This document shows, piece by piece, positions 40,989 through 49,404 of a stretch of DNA of 64,000 nt. The notes below the pieces were generated by a model. That model did no database searches, had not been told where the DNA came from, and saw nothing but the letters and a program-made list of their open reading frames with translations. How positions within the stretch are numbered: position 1 is the stretch's first letter; each line of letters opens with the position of its first letter. This DNA comes from Geothrix oryzisoli. GTDB lineage: Bacteria; Acidobacteriota; Holophagae; Holophagales; Holophagaceae. The position numbers and the translations under genes are program-made. The stretch spans positions 574,015 through 638,014 of the forward strand of contig NZ_JAKZLB010000003.1 in assembly GCF_022808865.1 (NCBI RefSeq). The letters are read 5' to 3'.

Positions 40989-41575
40989 CCTTCATCCTCA
41001 AACGCCCGCCGTTCCTCCGGCGTGTCCACGTCCCGCCACTCAGGGCCATCGCAGGGCAGGGCCAGATGGGGCAGGGACTCGGCCAAGGCTGTGAGAGCGT
41101 GCACGGTCGAGACGGCCAGCCCCGGCCGAAGGGCCGAGGGAAGCCACCCGCCGAGGGGTTGGAGGTGCCCGCCGTGCTGGGCCACGATCCAGCGGTCGGC
41201 TTGCGGATCCGCGGCTTCGGCGCGGATGGCCCAGGCCGCCAGGCCCGATGGCGTCCACCGAACCTGGTCGCAGGCGACCACCCACCAGCGGCGCACCGCG
41301 GGCGCCTCCAGCGCGGCCCAGGCGCGGAGCGCCTTGGCGGGGCCTTCGCGGGCATCCTCGAGCACGGCGAGGTCGGGGCGGTCCGGCAGTGGCTCCCCGA
41401 GCACCTGGATGGGCGCTCCCGGAAACACGGCCTCGAAGACCCGGACGAGGTGTCCGCCCCAGGTGCCACCCGCCGGGTGCGCCAGGGCGTGCTTGGCCGT
41501 CCCCATCCTGCGGCCCTGACCGCCGCTCAGGAGCAGCAGGCCGGCGCTGCCGGGGTTCACCCGCCCACCTGCCAC
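40985..41575 (-). CDS. mobA: Molybdenum cofactor guanylyltransferase MobA-like protein
   Basis: 196 residues. The nucleotide-binding signature LLLSGGQGRRMGTAKH lies near the N-terminus and DVDTPEE near the C-terminus. This cytoplasmic enzyme family attaches GMP (or CMP) to molybdopterin, making the bis-MGD form used by PsrA-type enzymes. It overlaps moaA by 19 bp, so the two are coupled. Some homologues (MocA) use CTP, so GMP specificity is not certain. Confidence 0.8.
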   Translation of the reverse strand: MAGGRVNPGSAGLLLLSGGQGRRMGTAKHALAHPAGGTWGGHLVRVFEAVFPGAPIQVLGEPLPDRPDLAVLEDAREGPAKALRAWAALEAPAVRRWWVVACDQVRWTPSGLAAWAIRAEAADPQADRWIVAQHGGHLQPLGGWLPSALRPGLAVSTVHALTALAESLPHLALPCDGPEWRDVDTPEERRAFEDEG

Positions 41576-42603
41576 ATGCCGTTGGCGAGGTCGGGGTTCT
41601 GGCCGCGGCGCATGGGATGGCAGTCCAGCTTCTCGGTGAGGGCCTGGCGGATGAGGCGGGCCAAGTCCTCATGGGAGGCGTGGTTCCGCAGGGGCTGCAG
41701 CAGGTCCACCGGCTGGTTCCCGAAGAGGCAGGCCTGCAGCTCGCCCCGGCTGGTGAGCCGGACGCGGTTGCAGCGATCGCAGAAATCGGCGCTGAGGGTC
41801 GAGATGACGCCGACCTTGCCCTCGCTGCCGGGCAGGCGGAAGATTCGCGCGGGACCTTCCTCCAGGCCGACCACGGGTTCCTCCTCCAGCGGGGCTCCGA
41901 GGCCTTCCTGGACGGCACCCAGGATCTCGGCGGCCGGCATGAACTGGTCCTTCCCCCAGCCGTTGCCCTGGTAGGGCATGAACTCGATGAAGCGGACCTG
42001 GATGCCCTCGGTCTGCGCGAGGCGGACCAGGGGGAGGATCTGGTCCTCGTTCCAGCCCCGCAGCACGACGGCATTCAGCTTGGTCTTGAGGCCGGCCGAG
42101 CGGGCCGCCTCGATCCCGGCCAGCACGCGGGAGAAGCCGTCCTTGCGGGTGAGGCGCTCGAAGGCGCCGCGCTCGGCAGCGTCCAGGCTCACGTTCACGC
42201 CGCAGAGGCCTGCGTCGCGCAGGCCCCGGGCGCGGCGGGCCAGGTGGATGCCATTGGTGGTGAGATGCACGCGGCCCTCCACCTCGGGGCTGATGCCGGC
42301 GACGATGGTCTCCAGGTCGCGCCGCATCAGGGGCTCGCCACCGGTGAGGCGCACCTTCCGGATGCCCAGGCTGGTGAACACCTGGACGGCCTGGACCAGC
42401 TCATTCCGGCTCATGGTCGGCGCCTCGGCGCGCGCCATGGCTCCGGTCCGCGGCTTGCAGTACACACAGGCCAGGTTGCACTGCTCCGTGACGGAGACCC
42501 GCAGGTAGGTGATGTTCCGGCCGAGCCCGTCCTTGAGCCCGTCCCGCAGCCTCAGCATGCGGGGCGGCTGGTTGTTGACGGGCATGGGAAAGGAGGAGGA
42601 CAC
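41557..42603 (-). CDS. moaA: GTP 3',8-cyclase MoaA
   Basis: 348 residues. Radical SAM cluster motif CNLACVYC; second cluster near the C-terminus with DFCDRCNRVRLTSRGELQAC; GG at the C-terminus. It performs the first step of molybdenum cofactor synthesis from GTP. I prefer GTG 42603, because TTGGAGATCCC precedes it with good spacing; ATG 42585 lacks a ribosome-binding site. Upstream of mobA and near the molybdoenzyme operon, so cofactor genes and client cluster together. Confidence 0.93.
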   Translation of the reverse strand: MSSSFPMPVNNQPPRMLRLRDGLKDGLGRNITYLRVSVTEQCNLACVYCKPRTGAMARAEAPTMSRNELVQAVQVFTSLGIRKVRLTGGEPLMRRDLETIVAGISPEVEGRVHLTTNGIHLARRARGLRDAGLCGVNVSLDAAERGAFERLTRKDGFSRVLAGIEAARSAGLKTKLNAVVLRGWNEDQILPLVRLAQTEGIQVRFIEFMPYQGNGWGKDQFMPAAEILGAVQEGLGAPLEEEPVVGLEEGPARIFRLPGSEGKVGVISTLSADFCDRCNRVRLTSRGELQACLFGNQPVDLLQPLRNHASHEDLARLIRQALTEKLDCHPMRRGQNPDLANGMWQVGG

Positions 42604-42680
42604 GGGATCTCCAAGTCCACCCAGGATGCGCGGAATGGCCCGGTCCCGCCCGGGGATTATGCCCTTGGTCACAGCGGCGG

Positions 42681-45600
42681 TCAGGGCTCCCGCAAGGGCA
42701 GTTCCACCCTGAACCGGGCTCCCCGGCCGGGTTCGCTGTCGATCTTCAGCTCGCCCCGATGGGCTTCGATGAGGCTCTGGCAGATGGAGAGCCCCAGCCC
42801 CCATCCGTGGGCGGCATCGCCGACCTGGGTCTGCCGGAAGGGCTGGAGCAGCTCCTGGATCTTGGATGCGTCCAGCCCCCGCCCCGTATCCCAGACTTCC
42901 AGGCACCATATCCCGGCAGCCCGGTCCACGGTGGACCTGATGCCGACCTCGCCGCCGGTCGGGGTGAACTTCAGCGCGTTCTCGAAGAGGTTCAGCATGA
43001 CCTGGTGCAGGGTGGCGGTGTCGGCCTGGATGTGCGCCCGCTCGGCGTCCGGTGAGACCTCCAGGTGGAAGGCGATGCCTTTCGCTTCCGCCTTGAGGCG
43101 CAGCACCTCCTCGAAACCCTCCGTGACCTCGGCGGGTACGGTGGATACCAGCTTGAGGCTCTGGAGCAGCGCTTCGGAGCGGCTCTGGTCCAGCAGGTTC
43201 CGCACGAGGATCTCGATGCGGTTGGCCTCCCGCTCCATCACGTCGAGGAGCTTGATGCTGGCGCTGGGAACCAGTTCGCGCAGCCGGTCGAGGGTGAGGA
43301 GGATGGTGGTGAGGGGGGACCGCAGGTCGTGGGTGACCATGTCCAGCAGCTTCAGCCGGCCTTCGAGGCTGCGCTTGATCTGCTGGTGGGCATGTTCCAG
43401 GGCGCGGTTCTGCCGGTCCAGCATGAGCGTCCGGCTTTCGATGGTCTCTTCGAGTTCGCGGGAGCGGAGGGCGAGGCTGTGGCCGCGCCACCAGAGCACC
43501 CAGGCGAGCAGGCCCACCAGAGCCAGGCTGAGCAGGCTCCGCACCAGCCAGCGTTCATGCCAGGCGGGCCTCACCTCGAGCAGCACGGGGGCCGCCTCGG
43601 CCCAGTTCACCCCATCGGTGGAGGCGCGCAAGCGGAAATCGTAGCGGCCGGCCTTGAGGTTCCGGTACTGGAGCGTGAGCCCCTGGCTCACGGGCCGCCA
43701 GTCCTCATCCACGCCCTGGAGATAGGCCTGGTAGTGGAGCTGGGAGGGCACCAGGGGGTCGCCCGTGTCGAAGCTGAGGTCGAGGAAATCGGGCCTGGGG
43801 GGTACTTCCACACTCTGGGAAAGGGCCTCGGATCCGCCCGGCCAGCGGGCATCCAGCAGCGTGGGGGGGCGCAGGGGCGGGTTGTGGAAGCCCTGGGCAT
43901 CCTGGAGGATGCAGACGCCGCCGATCATGCCGATCCAGAGACGCCCCTTGGAATCCAGCAGGAACCCGTCGTGGTTGGTCTCCTCCGAGATGAGCCCCTG
44001 GCTGCGGCTCAGGTGGTGGAGGTTCCTGCCCTCCAGCAGGGTCACGCCCTTGTTGTGGCCGAAGGCCATGCGCCCGCGCCCCACGTCGGCGATGAAATTG
44101 ATCCCCTCGTCCGGCAGTCCCTCGCTGAGGCCGAAGGTGGCCCACTGGCCGTCCCGCCAGAGATGGAGGCCCTTCATGGTGCCGACCCAGAGGTGCCCGC
44201 GGGCGTCGATGGCCATGGCGGTCACGGTGGAGGTGGCGAAGGGGCCATCCGGGTAGGCCTGCCGGAGCTTGCCGTCGGCGAGCTCCCACAGCCCGAAGCC
44301 CGTGGCGAGCAGCAGGCGGCCTTCGTAGCGGACGATGTCGGAAACGGCCTCGCTGCCCGATTCGGGGGGCAGGCGATGGTGGGCCAGGAGACGTCCGCGG
44401 GCGTCGAGTTCGAACAGACCCTGGTCGGTGCCCGCCAGGATGCCCGTTCCGTTCCGGACCAGGGTCAGCACCGCGGCCTTCGACATTTCGCGGGGACCGG
44501 CCGCGGAGACGCGGCCATCCTTCCACCGGGCGAGCCCGCGGTCCGTGCCCACCCAGACAGTGCCCGGGCCGTCCGCGAGCATGCCCCAGGTCTCGGTGGC
44601 CGGCAGGCCCTCGTGATGGGTCCAGCGGCCGACGATGTTGCGACCCTCCTCCACCAGGTACACCCCGGTGCTCGCGGCCAGCAGGTACCGGCCGGGGGCC
44701 AGCTCGAGGATGCCCGATACCGCGGCCAGGTCCCTGCCTCCGGTCGTATTGGAGCTGTCCAGGGTGAGCAGCTCCGGCAGGGCCTGGGCTGCGAGCCCGT
44801 CGCCGTCGGAACCGACCCACAGCACCCCCCGGCGATCTCGCAGGGCGATGAAGATCCGGTCACGCGGGAGTCCGGTCTCCACGGTGAGCACGCGGGTGCG
44901 CCCATCGGGCTCATGCACCAGCACCCCATCGCCACCCAGGGCGATCTGGAACCCCTCGCCCTGGGGATTGAACCGGAGGTTGACCATCCTCGGGATGCGC
45001 GGCAGCCCCTTCAGGGGCTCGTTCACCCACCTGCCTCGGTCCATGCGGAGCAGGGCCGCATCGAGCAGCACCCAGGGCAGCCCGTGGGCATCGACCTGGA
45101 GGTCGCGGGCGCGGCCGCCGGGGTGCTTCGTGGACAGGGAATACAGGCTGAGTCCGTTCGGGTCCCAGCGGGCCAGCAGGTTGTTCTGCCCGAGGATCCA
45201 GACCCCTTTGGCGTGGTCCCGGGCCAGGCGCAGGATGGGTCCTCCCGGCCAGGGCGCCGGCAGCCGGACGGGGACGAACCGCCCGGCCTCCTGCCGGAAC
45301 AGGCCCTGGCGATTGCCCACCAGCACGCGGTCCTGATCATCCAGGCCGAGGGTCTGGCCCTCGAAGGCGCCCCCATCCTGGTCGAGGCGGTAGTTCAGGA
45401 CCGTCTCGCCGCGGATCTCGGAGACCCCTTCCTGGCTGCCCACCCAGATGCTGCCGGAGGGGGACTCCATGAGCGCATGGACGAACAGCGCCTTGAGGCC
45501 CTGGGGGCCGGCGAAGGTGTGGAATCCGGAGGCTCCCAGGCGGGCGACGCCGCCGGTGGCGGTGCCCACCCACAGAAAGCCGCGCCGGTCCTCCAGGAGG

Positions 45601-45740
45601 GCCGTCACCTGGCTCTGGGGCAGGCCGTCCCTCAGGCCGAACCGCCGGAACGCAGGCTGCTGCCCCGCGAGCGGCGCAAGGGCGCTGGCCAGGCCCAGCC
45701 AGAGCCAGAGCCAGACGAGCATGGAGTGGAGTGGGCGCAT
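42681..45740 (-). CDS. Beta-propeller periplasmic sensor histidine kinase
   Basis: 1019 residues. After a signal (residues 1-27) come about a dozen propeller repeats (LLEDRRGFLWVGTATGGVARL and similar). A Y_Y_Y domain (YRNLKAGRYDFRLRASTDG) then a single membrane helix (SLLSLALVGLLAWVLWW) lead to a HisKA domain (MVTHDLRSPLTTILLTLDRLREL) and a HATPase (NLFENALKF, GLGLSICQSL). It resembles hybrid two-component propeller sensors but lacks a receiver or DNA-binding domain, so a separate regulator must receive the phosphate. No response regulator gene is adjacent. Ligand unknown, often a polysaccharide for this group. Confidence 0.88.
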   Translation of the reverse strand: MRPLHSMLVWLWLWLGLASALAPLAGQQPAFRRFGLRDGLPQSQVTALLEDRRGFLWVGTATGGVARLGASGFHTFAGPQGLKALFVHALMESPSGSIWVGSQEGVSEIRGETVLNYRLDQDGGAFEGQTLGLDDQDRVLVGNRQGLFRQEAGRFVPVRLPAPWPGGPILRLARDHAKGVWILGQNNLLARWDPNGLSLYSLSTKHPGGRARDLQVDAHGLPWVLLDAALLRMDRGRWVNEPLKGLPRIPRMVNLRFNPQGEGFQIALGGDGVLVHEPDGRTRVLTVETGLPRDRIFIALRDRRGVLWVGSDGDGLAAQALPELLTLDSSNTTGGRDLAAVSGILELAPGRYLLAASTGVYLVEEGRNIVGRWTHHEGLPATETWGMLADGPGTVWVGTDRGLARWKDGRVSAAGPREMSKAAVLTLVRNGTGILAGTDQGLFELDARGRLLAHHRLPPESGSEAVSDIVRYEGRLLLATGFGLWELADGKLRQAYPDGPFATSTVTAMAIDARGHLWVGTMKGLHLWRDGQWATFGLSEGLPDEGINFIADVGRGRMAFGHNKGVTLLEGRNLHHLSRSQGLISEETNHDGFLLDSKGRLWIGMIGGVCILQDAQGFHNPPLRPPTLLDARWPGGSEALSQSVEVPPRPDFLDLSFDTGDPLVPSQLHYQAYLQGVDEDWRPVSQGLTLQYRNLKAGRYDFRLRASTDGVNWAEAAPVLLEVRPAWHERWLVRSLLSLALVGLLAWVLWWRGHSLALRSRELEETIESRTLMLDRQNRALEHAHQQIKRSLEGRLKLLDMVTHDLRSPLTTILLTLDRLRELVPSASIKLLDVMEREANRIEILVRNLLDQSRSEALLQSLKLVSTVPAEVTEGFEEVLRLKAEAKGIAFHLEVSPDAERAHIQADTATLHQVMLNLFENALKFTPTGGEVGIRSTVDRAAGIWCLEVWDTGRGLDASKIQELLQPFRQTQVGDAAHGWGLGLSICQSLIEAHRGELKIDSEPGRGARFRVELPLREP

Positions 45741-45823
45741 AGAGGGCAGAATCCGTCGTCAAGAGAACCATCGGCGCGGTGGGCGCTTACCGTGATCCTT
45801 GGGAGGCATGGGACTATGAAAGC

Positions 45824-46603
45824 ATGCTTGTGGACGCGCATTGCCATCTCACGGGGACCTACCTGGCCGGAGACCAGGTCGAGGACACCCTTGCACGCGC
45901 CCGCGCCGAGGGCGTGACCGGCTTTATCGCCGTGGGTACCGACCTTGAAGATTCCCGCACCGTGCTCGACCTCGCGCGGCGCCTTCCCGGCGTCCAGGCC
46001 AGCCTCGGTGTGCATCCCCATGAGGCCAAGACCTGGTCTCAGGATACGGGCGCGGCCCTGGCGGCCCTGGCGGCCGACCCGGCGGTGCGCTTCGTGGGCG
46101 AGACGGGCCTGGACTGGCACTACGACCTCAGCCCCCGGAATGAGCAGGAGGCCGTGTTCCGGGCCCAGATCCGCCTGGCGAAGACCCTGGGCAAGCCGCT
46201 CATGATCCACACCAGGTCCGCGCCGGAGGCCACGCTGAGGATCCTGGAGGAGGAGGGCGCCGACGCCGTCCGTGGCATCATCCACTGCTTCAGCGAGGAC
46301 CAGGCCTTCGCGCAGAGGGCCCTGGACCTGGGTTTCTACCTGAGTTTCTCCGGCATCGCCACGTTCAAGAAGGCCGAGGCCGTGCGGGATGTGGCGGCCT
46401 GGGCTCCGGCGGACCGCATCCTGGTGGAGACGGATGCACCCTTCCTGGCGCCGGTCCCCTACCGGGGCAAGCCGAATGAGCCGGGCTTCGTGCGCTTCAC
46501 CGCCGAGGCCGTGGCCGGGCTGCGCGGGATCTCCTCCCTGAAGCTGGCTGAACTGACCACACGCAATCTGGAGGCCCTGTGCGGCTGGGCGCCCTCTTCC
46601 TGA
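45824..46603 (+). CDS. tatD: TatD-family metal-dependent DNase
   Basis: 259 residues. Metal ligands are seen in LVDAHCHL at the N-terminus, FVGETGLDWHYD, GKPLMIHTRSA, IIHCFSEDQ and VETDAPFLAPVP. Acts as a 3'-5' exonuclease or deoxyribonuclease in repair and quality control. ATG 45824 is used because it gives the family's N-terminus; the alternative GTG at 45779 adds 15 residues. It overlaps the following gene by 25 bp. Confidence 0.92.
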   Translation: MLVDAHCHLTGTYLAGDQVEDTLARARAEGVTGFIAVGTDLEDSRTVLDLARRLPGVQASLGVHPHEAKTWSQDTGAALAALAADPAVRFVGETGLDWHYDLSPRNEQEAVFRAQIRLAKTLGKPLMIHTRSAPEATLRILEEEGADAVRGIIHCFSEDQAFAQRALDLGFYLSFSGIATFKKAEAVRDVAAWAPADRILVETDAPFLAPVPYRGKPNEPGFVRFTAEAVAGLRGISSLKLAELTTRNLEALCGWAPSS

Positions 46604-47271
46604 CCGGCGCGGCCCTGGCCGCCGCCCCGCCCTTGCCGAGCCCTTCGGCGGCGGCTGCCCAGGGGCACCAGCCCCTGCCCTGGGAGCAGGTCTCTCCCCT
46701 TGCCTGGCAGGCGGAACCCTGGGTTCCCCCGGCCGAGGCAGCGGGACTGCCGGCTGCTTCCCAGGGGCCCATGACGGTGCTGCTGACCGGAGATGGCACG
46801 CTGCGGGTCAGCGATGCCCGGGGTCTGGTCCTCCTCCTGGCGGGCCTGCCGGGGCGGCCCCTCCGGGCCTGGCGGGATGGCGGGGTGCCGCTGGCCGTCC
46901 CCCGCGGCAGCTGGGGTTTCCCCACGGATTCCCCCTTGGCCCAGGGGCTGGGGGGACTCCGCTGGGGCGCGGAGGACTTCCGGCCCTTCCTGCGGGGTCT
47001 GCTCTGGGTGCTGGAGGATGGCGAGGGCTTCCTGACCGTGGTGCATCCCGCCACGGCCAGGCTGGTCCACCTGCCGCTGCCGCCGGGGCGCGATCTGCGG
47101 ATCCGGTTCCTGCCGGACCGCCTGGAAGTGGCCGCCGGGGATGTGGAGAAGGGCGCTCCGCGCCAGTGGTCCATCCCCTGGATGGGCCTGCTGCCGCGCC
47201 TGGCGGCCCTCGGCCCCCGGCCGAACCCCCCGAAGGTCGGGACCGCCCTGGCACCCTTTCCCAAGGACTGA
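46579..47271 (+). CDS. Secreted protein of unknown function
   Basis: 230 residues with a signal peptide (MRLGALFLTGAALAAAPPLP; cleavage after AAA). The rest is Pro/Gly/Leu-rich with several beta-strand-like segments and no cysteines or known motif. GTG start; it overlaps the 3' end of tatD by 25 bp, so it is likely translated as part of the same operon. I do not recognise the family. The overlap and the sustained codon bias suggest a real gene. Confidence 0.55.
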   Translation: MRLGALFLTGAALAAAPPLPSPSAAAAQGHQPLPWEQVSPLAWQAEPWVPPAEAAGLPAASQGPMTVLLTGDGTLRVSDARGLVLLLAGLPGRPLRAWRDGGVPLAVPRGSWGFPTDSPLAQGLGGLRWGAEDFRPFLRGLLWVLEDGEGFLTVVHPATARLVHLPLPPGRDLRIRFLPDRLEVAAGDVEKGAPRQWSIPWMGLLPRLAALGPRPNPPKVGTALAPFPKD

Positions 47272-47377
47272 AGGCAACCTTTGTCGACCCTGAACGGTCT
47301 TTTGGCATGACCCTGGCTGTCTACCCTTCCGGAACCGACCCTAGGGGCACCGGCATCCAATCCAGCGGAGGCCCACC

Positions 47378-49327
47378 ATGAACGCGACCTTCACCCATTC
47401 CCGACTGGCTGCGGTGCTCCTGCTGCCCGCGGCGCTCGTGAGTGCCGCACCCCAGGCTCCCGCCGACGATGAGACCTACCAGGGCGAGGCGCCGGAGCGC
47501 TACGCCATGGTGCGGGTCCTGGAGGGGGATGTCCGCATCCACAAGGGGGACCTTGACGAGAGCCTGAGCCGCGGCACGCCCATTGCCGAAGGCGATGTTG
47601 TGGAAAGCCGCGGTCGTGGCGTTCTGCAACTGGGGGATGGCACCCGCATTGCGTTCGGCGGCGCGACCCGCTTCACGGTGGCGGCCCTCTTCACGAATCA
47701 GAAGGGCGAGAAGCAGGTCCTGCTGCGCCTGGATTACGGCCGGCTGCGTGTGCTCCTGGGCGGCCAGTCCGAAGCCCGGTTCCGGGTGGATACCCCTTCG
47801 GGCACCGCCACCTGCCTTGACAAGGGCGCCTTCACCATCGAAGCGGAGCGGGACCGCGTGGTGCGCCTCAAGGTGCATAGCGGTCGCGTGACCTTCTCCA
47901 ACGAGCGCGATGAGAACCGCATCGTCGCCGGGGAGCGCCTGACGGTCTACAGCCCCCAGGACAACCTGGACCGGGTGCGCGGCTTCAACACCTACGAGGG
48001 CGATGACTTCGACCGATGGAGCGAGCAGGCCGTGGTGATCCGTCGCGGCGAGAGCTGGGACCGGGTGCCTGCCGAGATCCGCTACTACGCCGATGACCTC
48101 GATGGTCACGGACGGTGGGTCCAGTCCTCGGAGTTCGGCTGGGTCTGGCAGCCCGACGGCGTGGCCGAGGATTGGCGCCCCTATTGCGAGGGCCGCTGGG
48201 CCCCGTATTCGGGCGGCATGACCTGGATTTCCGACGAGCCCTGGGCCTACGTGGCCTACCACCACGGCCGCTGGCACTGGAGCCTCGGCGTGGGCTGGTT
48301 CTGGATCCCCGGCATCTACTACAGCCCCGCCTGGGTGGCCTGGAACTACACCCCCGGCTACTACGGCTGGGCGCCCCTGGGCTACTACAACACCCCCTGC
48401 CACTGGGGCTACGGCGCCTGGGGCGGCGGCTACGCCTGGAACGTGGTGTCGGTGAACTACATCAACGTGGGCAACGTCCGCCGGCACATCTATTCCGACG
48501 GCACCGTCATCCGCAGCTTCAACGGGGCCACCGGCGCCACCACCTGGACCGGTGGGGGTGGCCGCGACCTCAGGGCGCCCTGGCAGCGGTCCCCGCTGGT
48601 CGTCTCCCAGGCCGAGTTCCGCAACCCGGGTCAGATGCAGTCCGCCTTCCAGCGCGACGTGAATCGCCAGCGCCTGGCAGCCTACGAACGCCAGGCCCAG
48701 GCCACCACGGGCCGGACCATCATCCGCCGTGAGGCCGCGCCCGTCTCCGCCCCAACCGCCGCCCGCCCCGGCACCCCCGCCGCCGGCCCCGCCCGCATCC
48801 CCTTCGAGAACCGGGGCCGGGCCCAGGGTGCGGATCGTCCCGCCGCACCGGCGCCGGCCTCGCCCCGCGAGCGGGGCTTCGAGGATCGGCCGCGAGATCG
48901 CGCCCGCGAGCTGCCGTCGCCCCAGGACCGCAAGGCTGATCCGGCCCCCAGGACGCGGGGTGTGGAACCTCGCGGCCAGGTCGAGGATCGCCGTCCGGAT
49001 CCCGCTCCGCGGGAACGGCCCGTGGAACCCCGCCCCCGGGTGGATGAGCGGCGGGCGGACCCCGCGCCCCAGGAACGCCGCTACGAACCGGCCCCCCGGG
49101 AGCGCGCGCCTGAACCGCGGCCGCGGGTCGAACGGGAGGAGCGCCGCCCGGACCCTACGCCTCGGCCCGCGGAGCGGGAATCCCGTCCCGCGCCTCGGGT
49201 CGATCCGCCCCGCGAGGAGCGTCGAGAGGAGCGGCGCGAGTCAGCCCCCGAGTCCCGCCCCGCGCCAGCGCCCACCCGGCCGTCCGGCGGTGAGGGCCGG
49301 GGTGGAGGCCGCGAGATCCGGCGCTGA
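47378..49327 (+). CDS. FecR-domain protein with Trp/Tyr-rich region and Arg/Pro-rich tail
   Basis: 649 residues. Signal peptide (MNATFTHSRLAAVLLLPAALVSA) and a FecR domain (about 45-190, VLEGDVRIHKG to AGERLTVYSP) are followed by a Trp/Tyr-dense region (DUF6600-like: WVQSSEFGWVWQPDG, GWFWIPGIYYSPAWVAW, YAWNVVSVNY). The last 200 residues are a low-complexity tail of Arg, Pro and Glu with repeats of the type RPDPAPRERPVEPRPRVDER. FecR domains normally sense or transmit signals, but this form is free in the periplasm or surface-bound. ATG preceded by GGAGG. Function unknown. Confidence 0.75.
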   Translation: MNATFTHSRLAAVLLLPAALVSAAPQAPADDETYQGEAPERYAMVRVLEGDVRIHKGDLDESLSRGTPIAEGDVVESRGRGVLQLGDGTRIAFGGATRFTVAALFTNQKGEKQVLLRLDYGRLRVLLGGQSEARFRVDTPSGTATCLDKGAFTIEAERDRVVRLKVHSGRVTFSNERDENRIVAGERLTVYSPQDNLDRVRGFNTYEGDDFDRWSEQAVVIRRGESWDRVPAEIRYYADDLDGHGRWVQSSEFGWVWQPDGVAEDWRPYCEGRWAPYSGGMTWISDEPWAYVAYHHGRWHWSLGVGWFWIPGIYYSPAWVAWNYTPGYYGWAPLGYYNTPCHWGYGAWGGGYAWNVVSVNYINVGNVRRHIYSDGTVIRSFNGATGATTWTGGGGRDLRAPWQRSPLVVSQAEFRNPGQMQSAFQRDVNRQRLAAYERQAQATTGRTIIRREAAPVSAPTAARPGTPAAGPARIPFENRGRAQGADRPAAPAPASPRERGFEDRPRDRARELPSPQDRKADPAPRTRGVEPRGQVEDRRPDPAPRERPVEPRPRVDERRADPAPQERRYEPAPRERAPEPRPRVEREERRPDPTPRPAERESRPAPRVDPPREERREERRESAPESRPAPAPTRPSGGEGRGGGREIRR

Positions 49328-49344
49328 ATCCACACCCTGACATG

Positions 49345-49373
49345 CAGAATGGGCCCCAACGGGGCCCATTCTG
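49345..49373. terminator. Bidirectional terminator between the FecR and acyl-CoA dehydrogenase genes
   Basis: A perfect 13-bp stem CAGAATGGGCCCC and GGGGCCCATTCTG with AAC loop separates two convergent genes. On the plus strand it is followed by TGTTGG, on the minus by CATGTC; neither has a strong T-run. Confidence 0.7.
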
Positions 49374-49404
49374 TGTTGGCCGCCGCGCAGCGGCAGCGCA
49401 GGCG

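Noticed and set aside
43065-45917. Plus-strand open frame of 950 codons opposite the propeller kinase
   Set aside because: Shadow of a gene with complete propeller, HisKA and HATPase motifs; no motif of its own.
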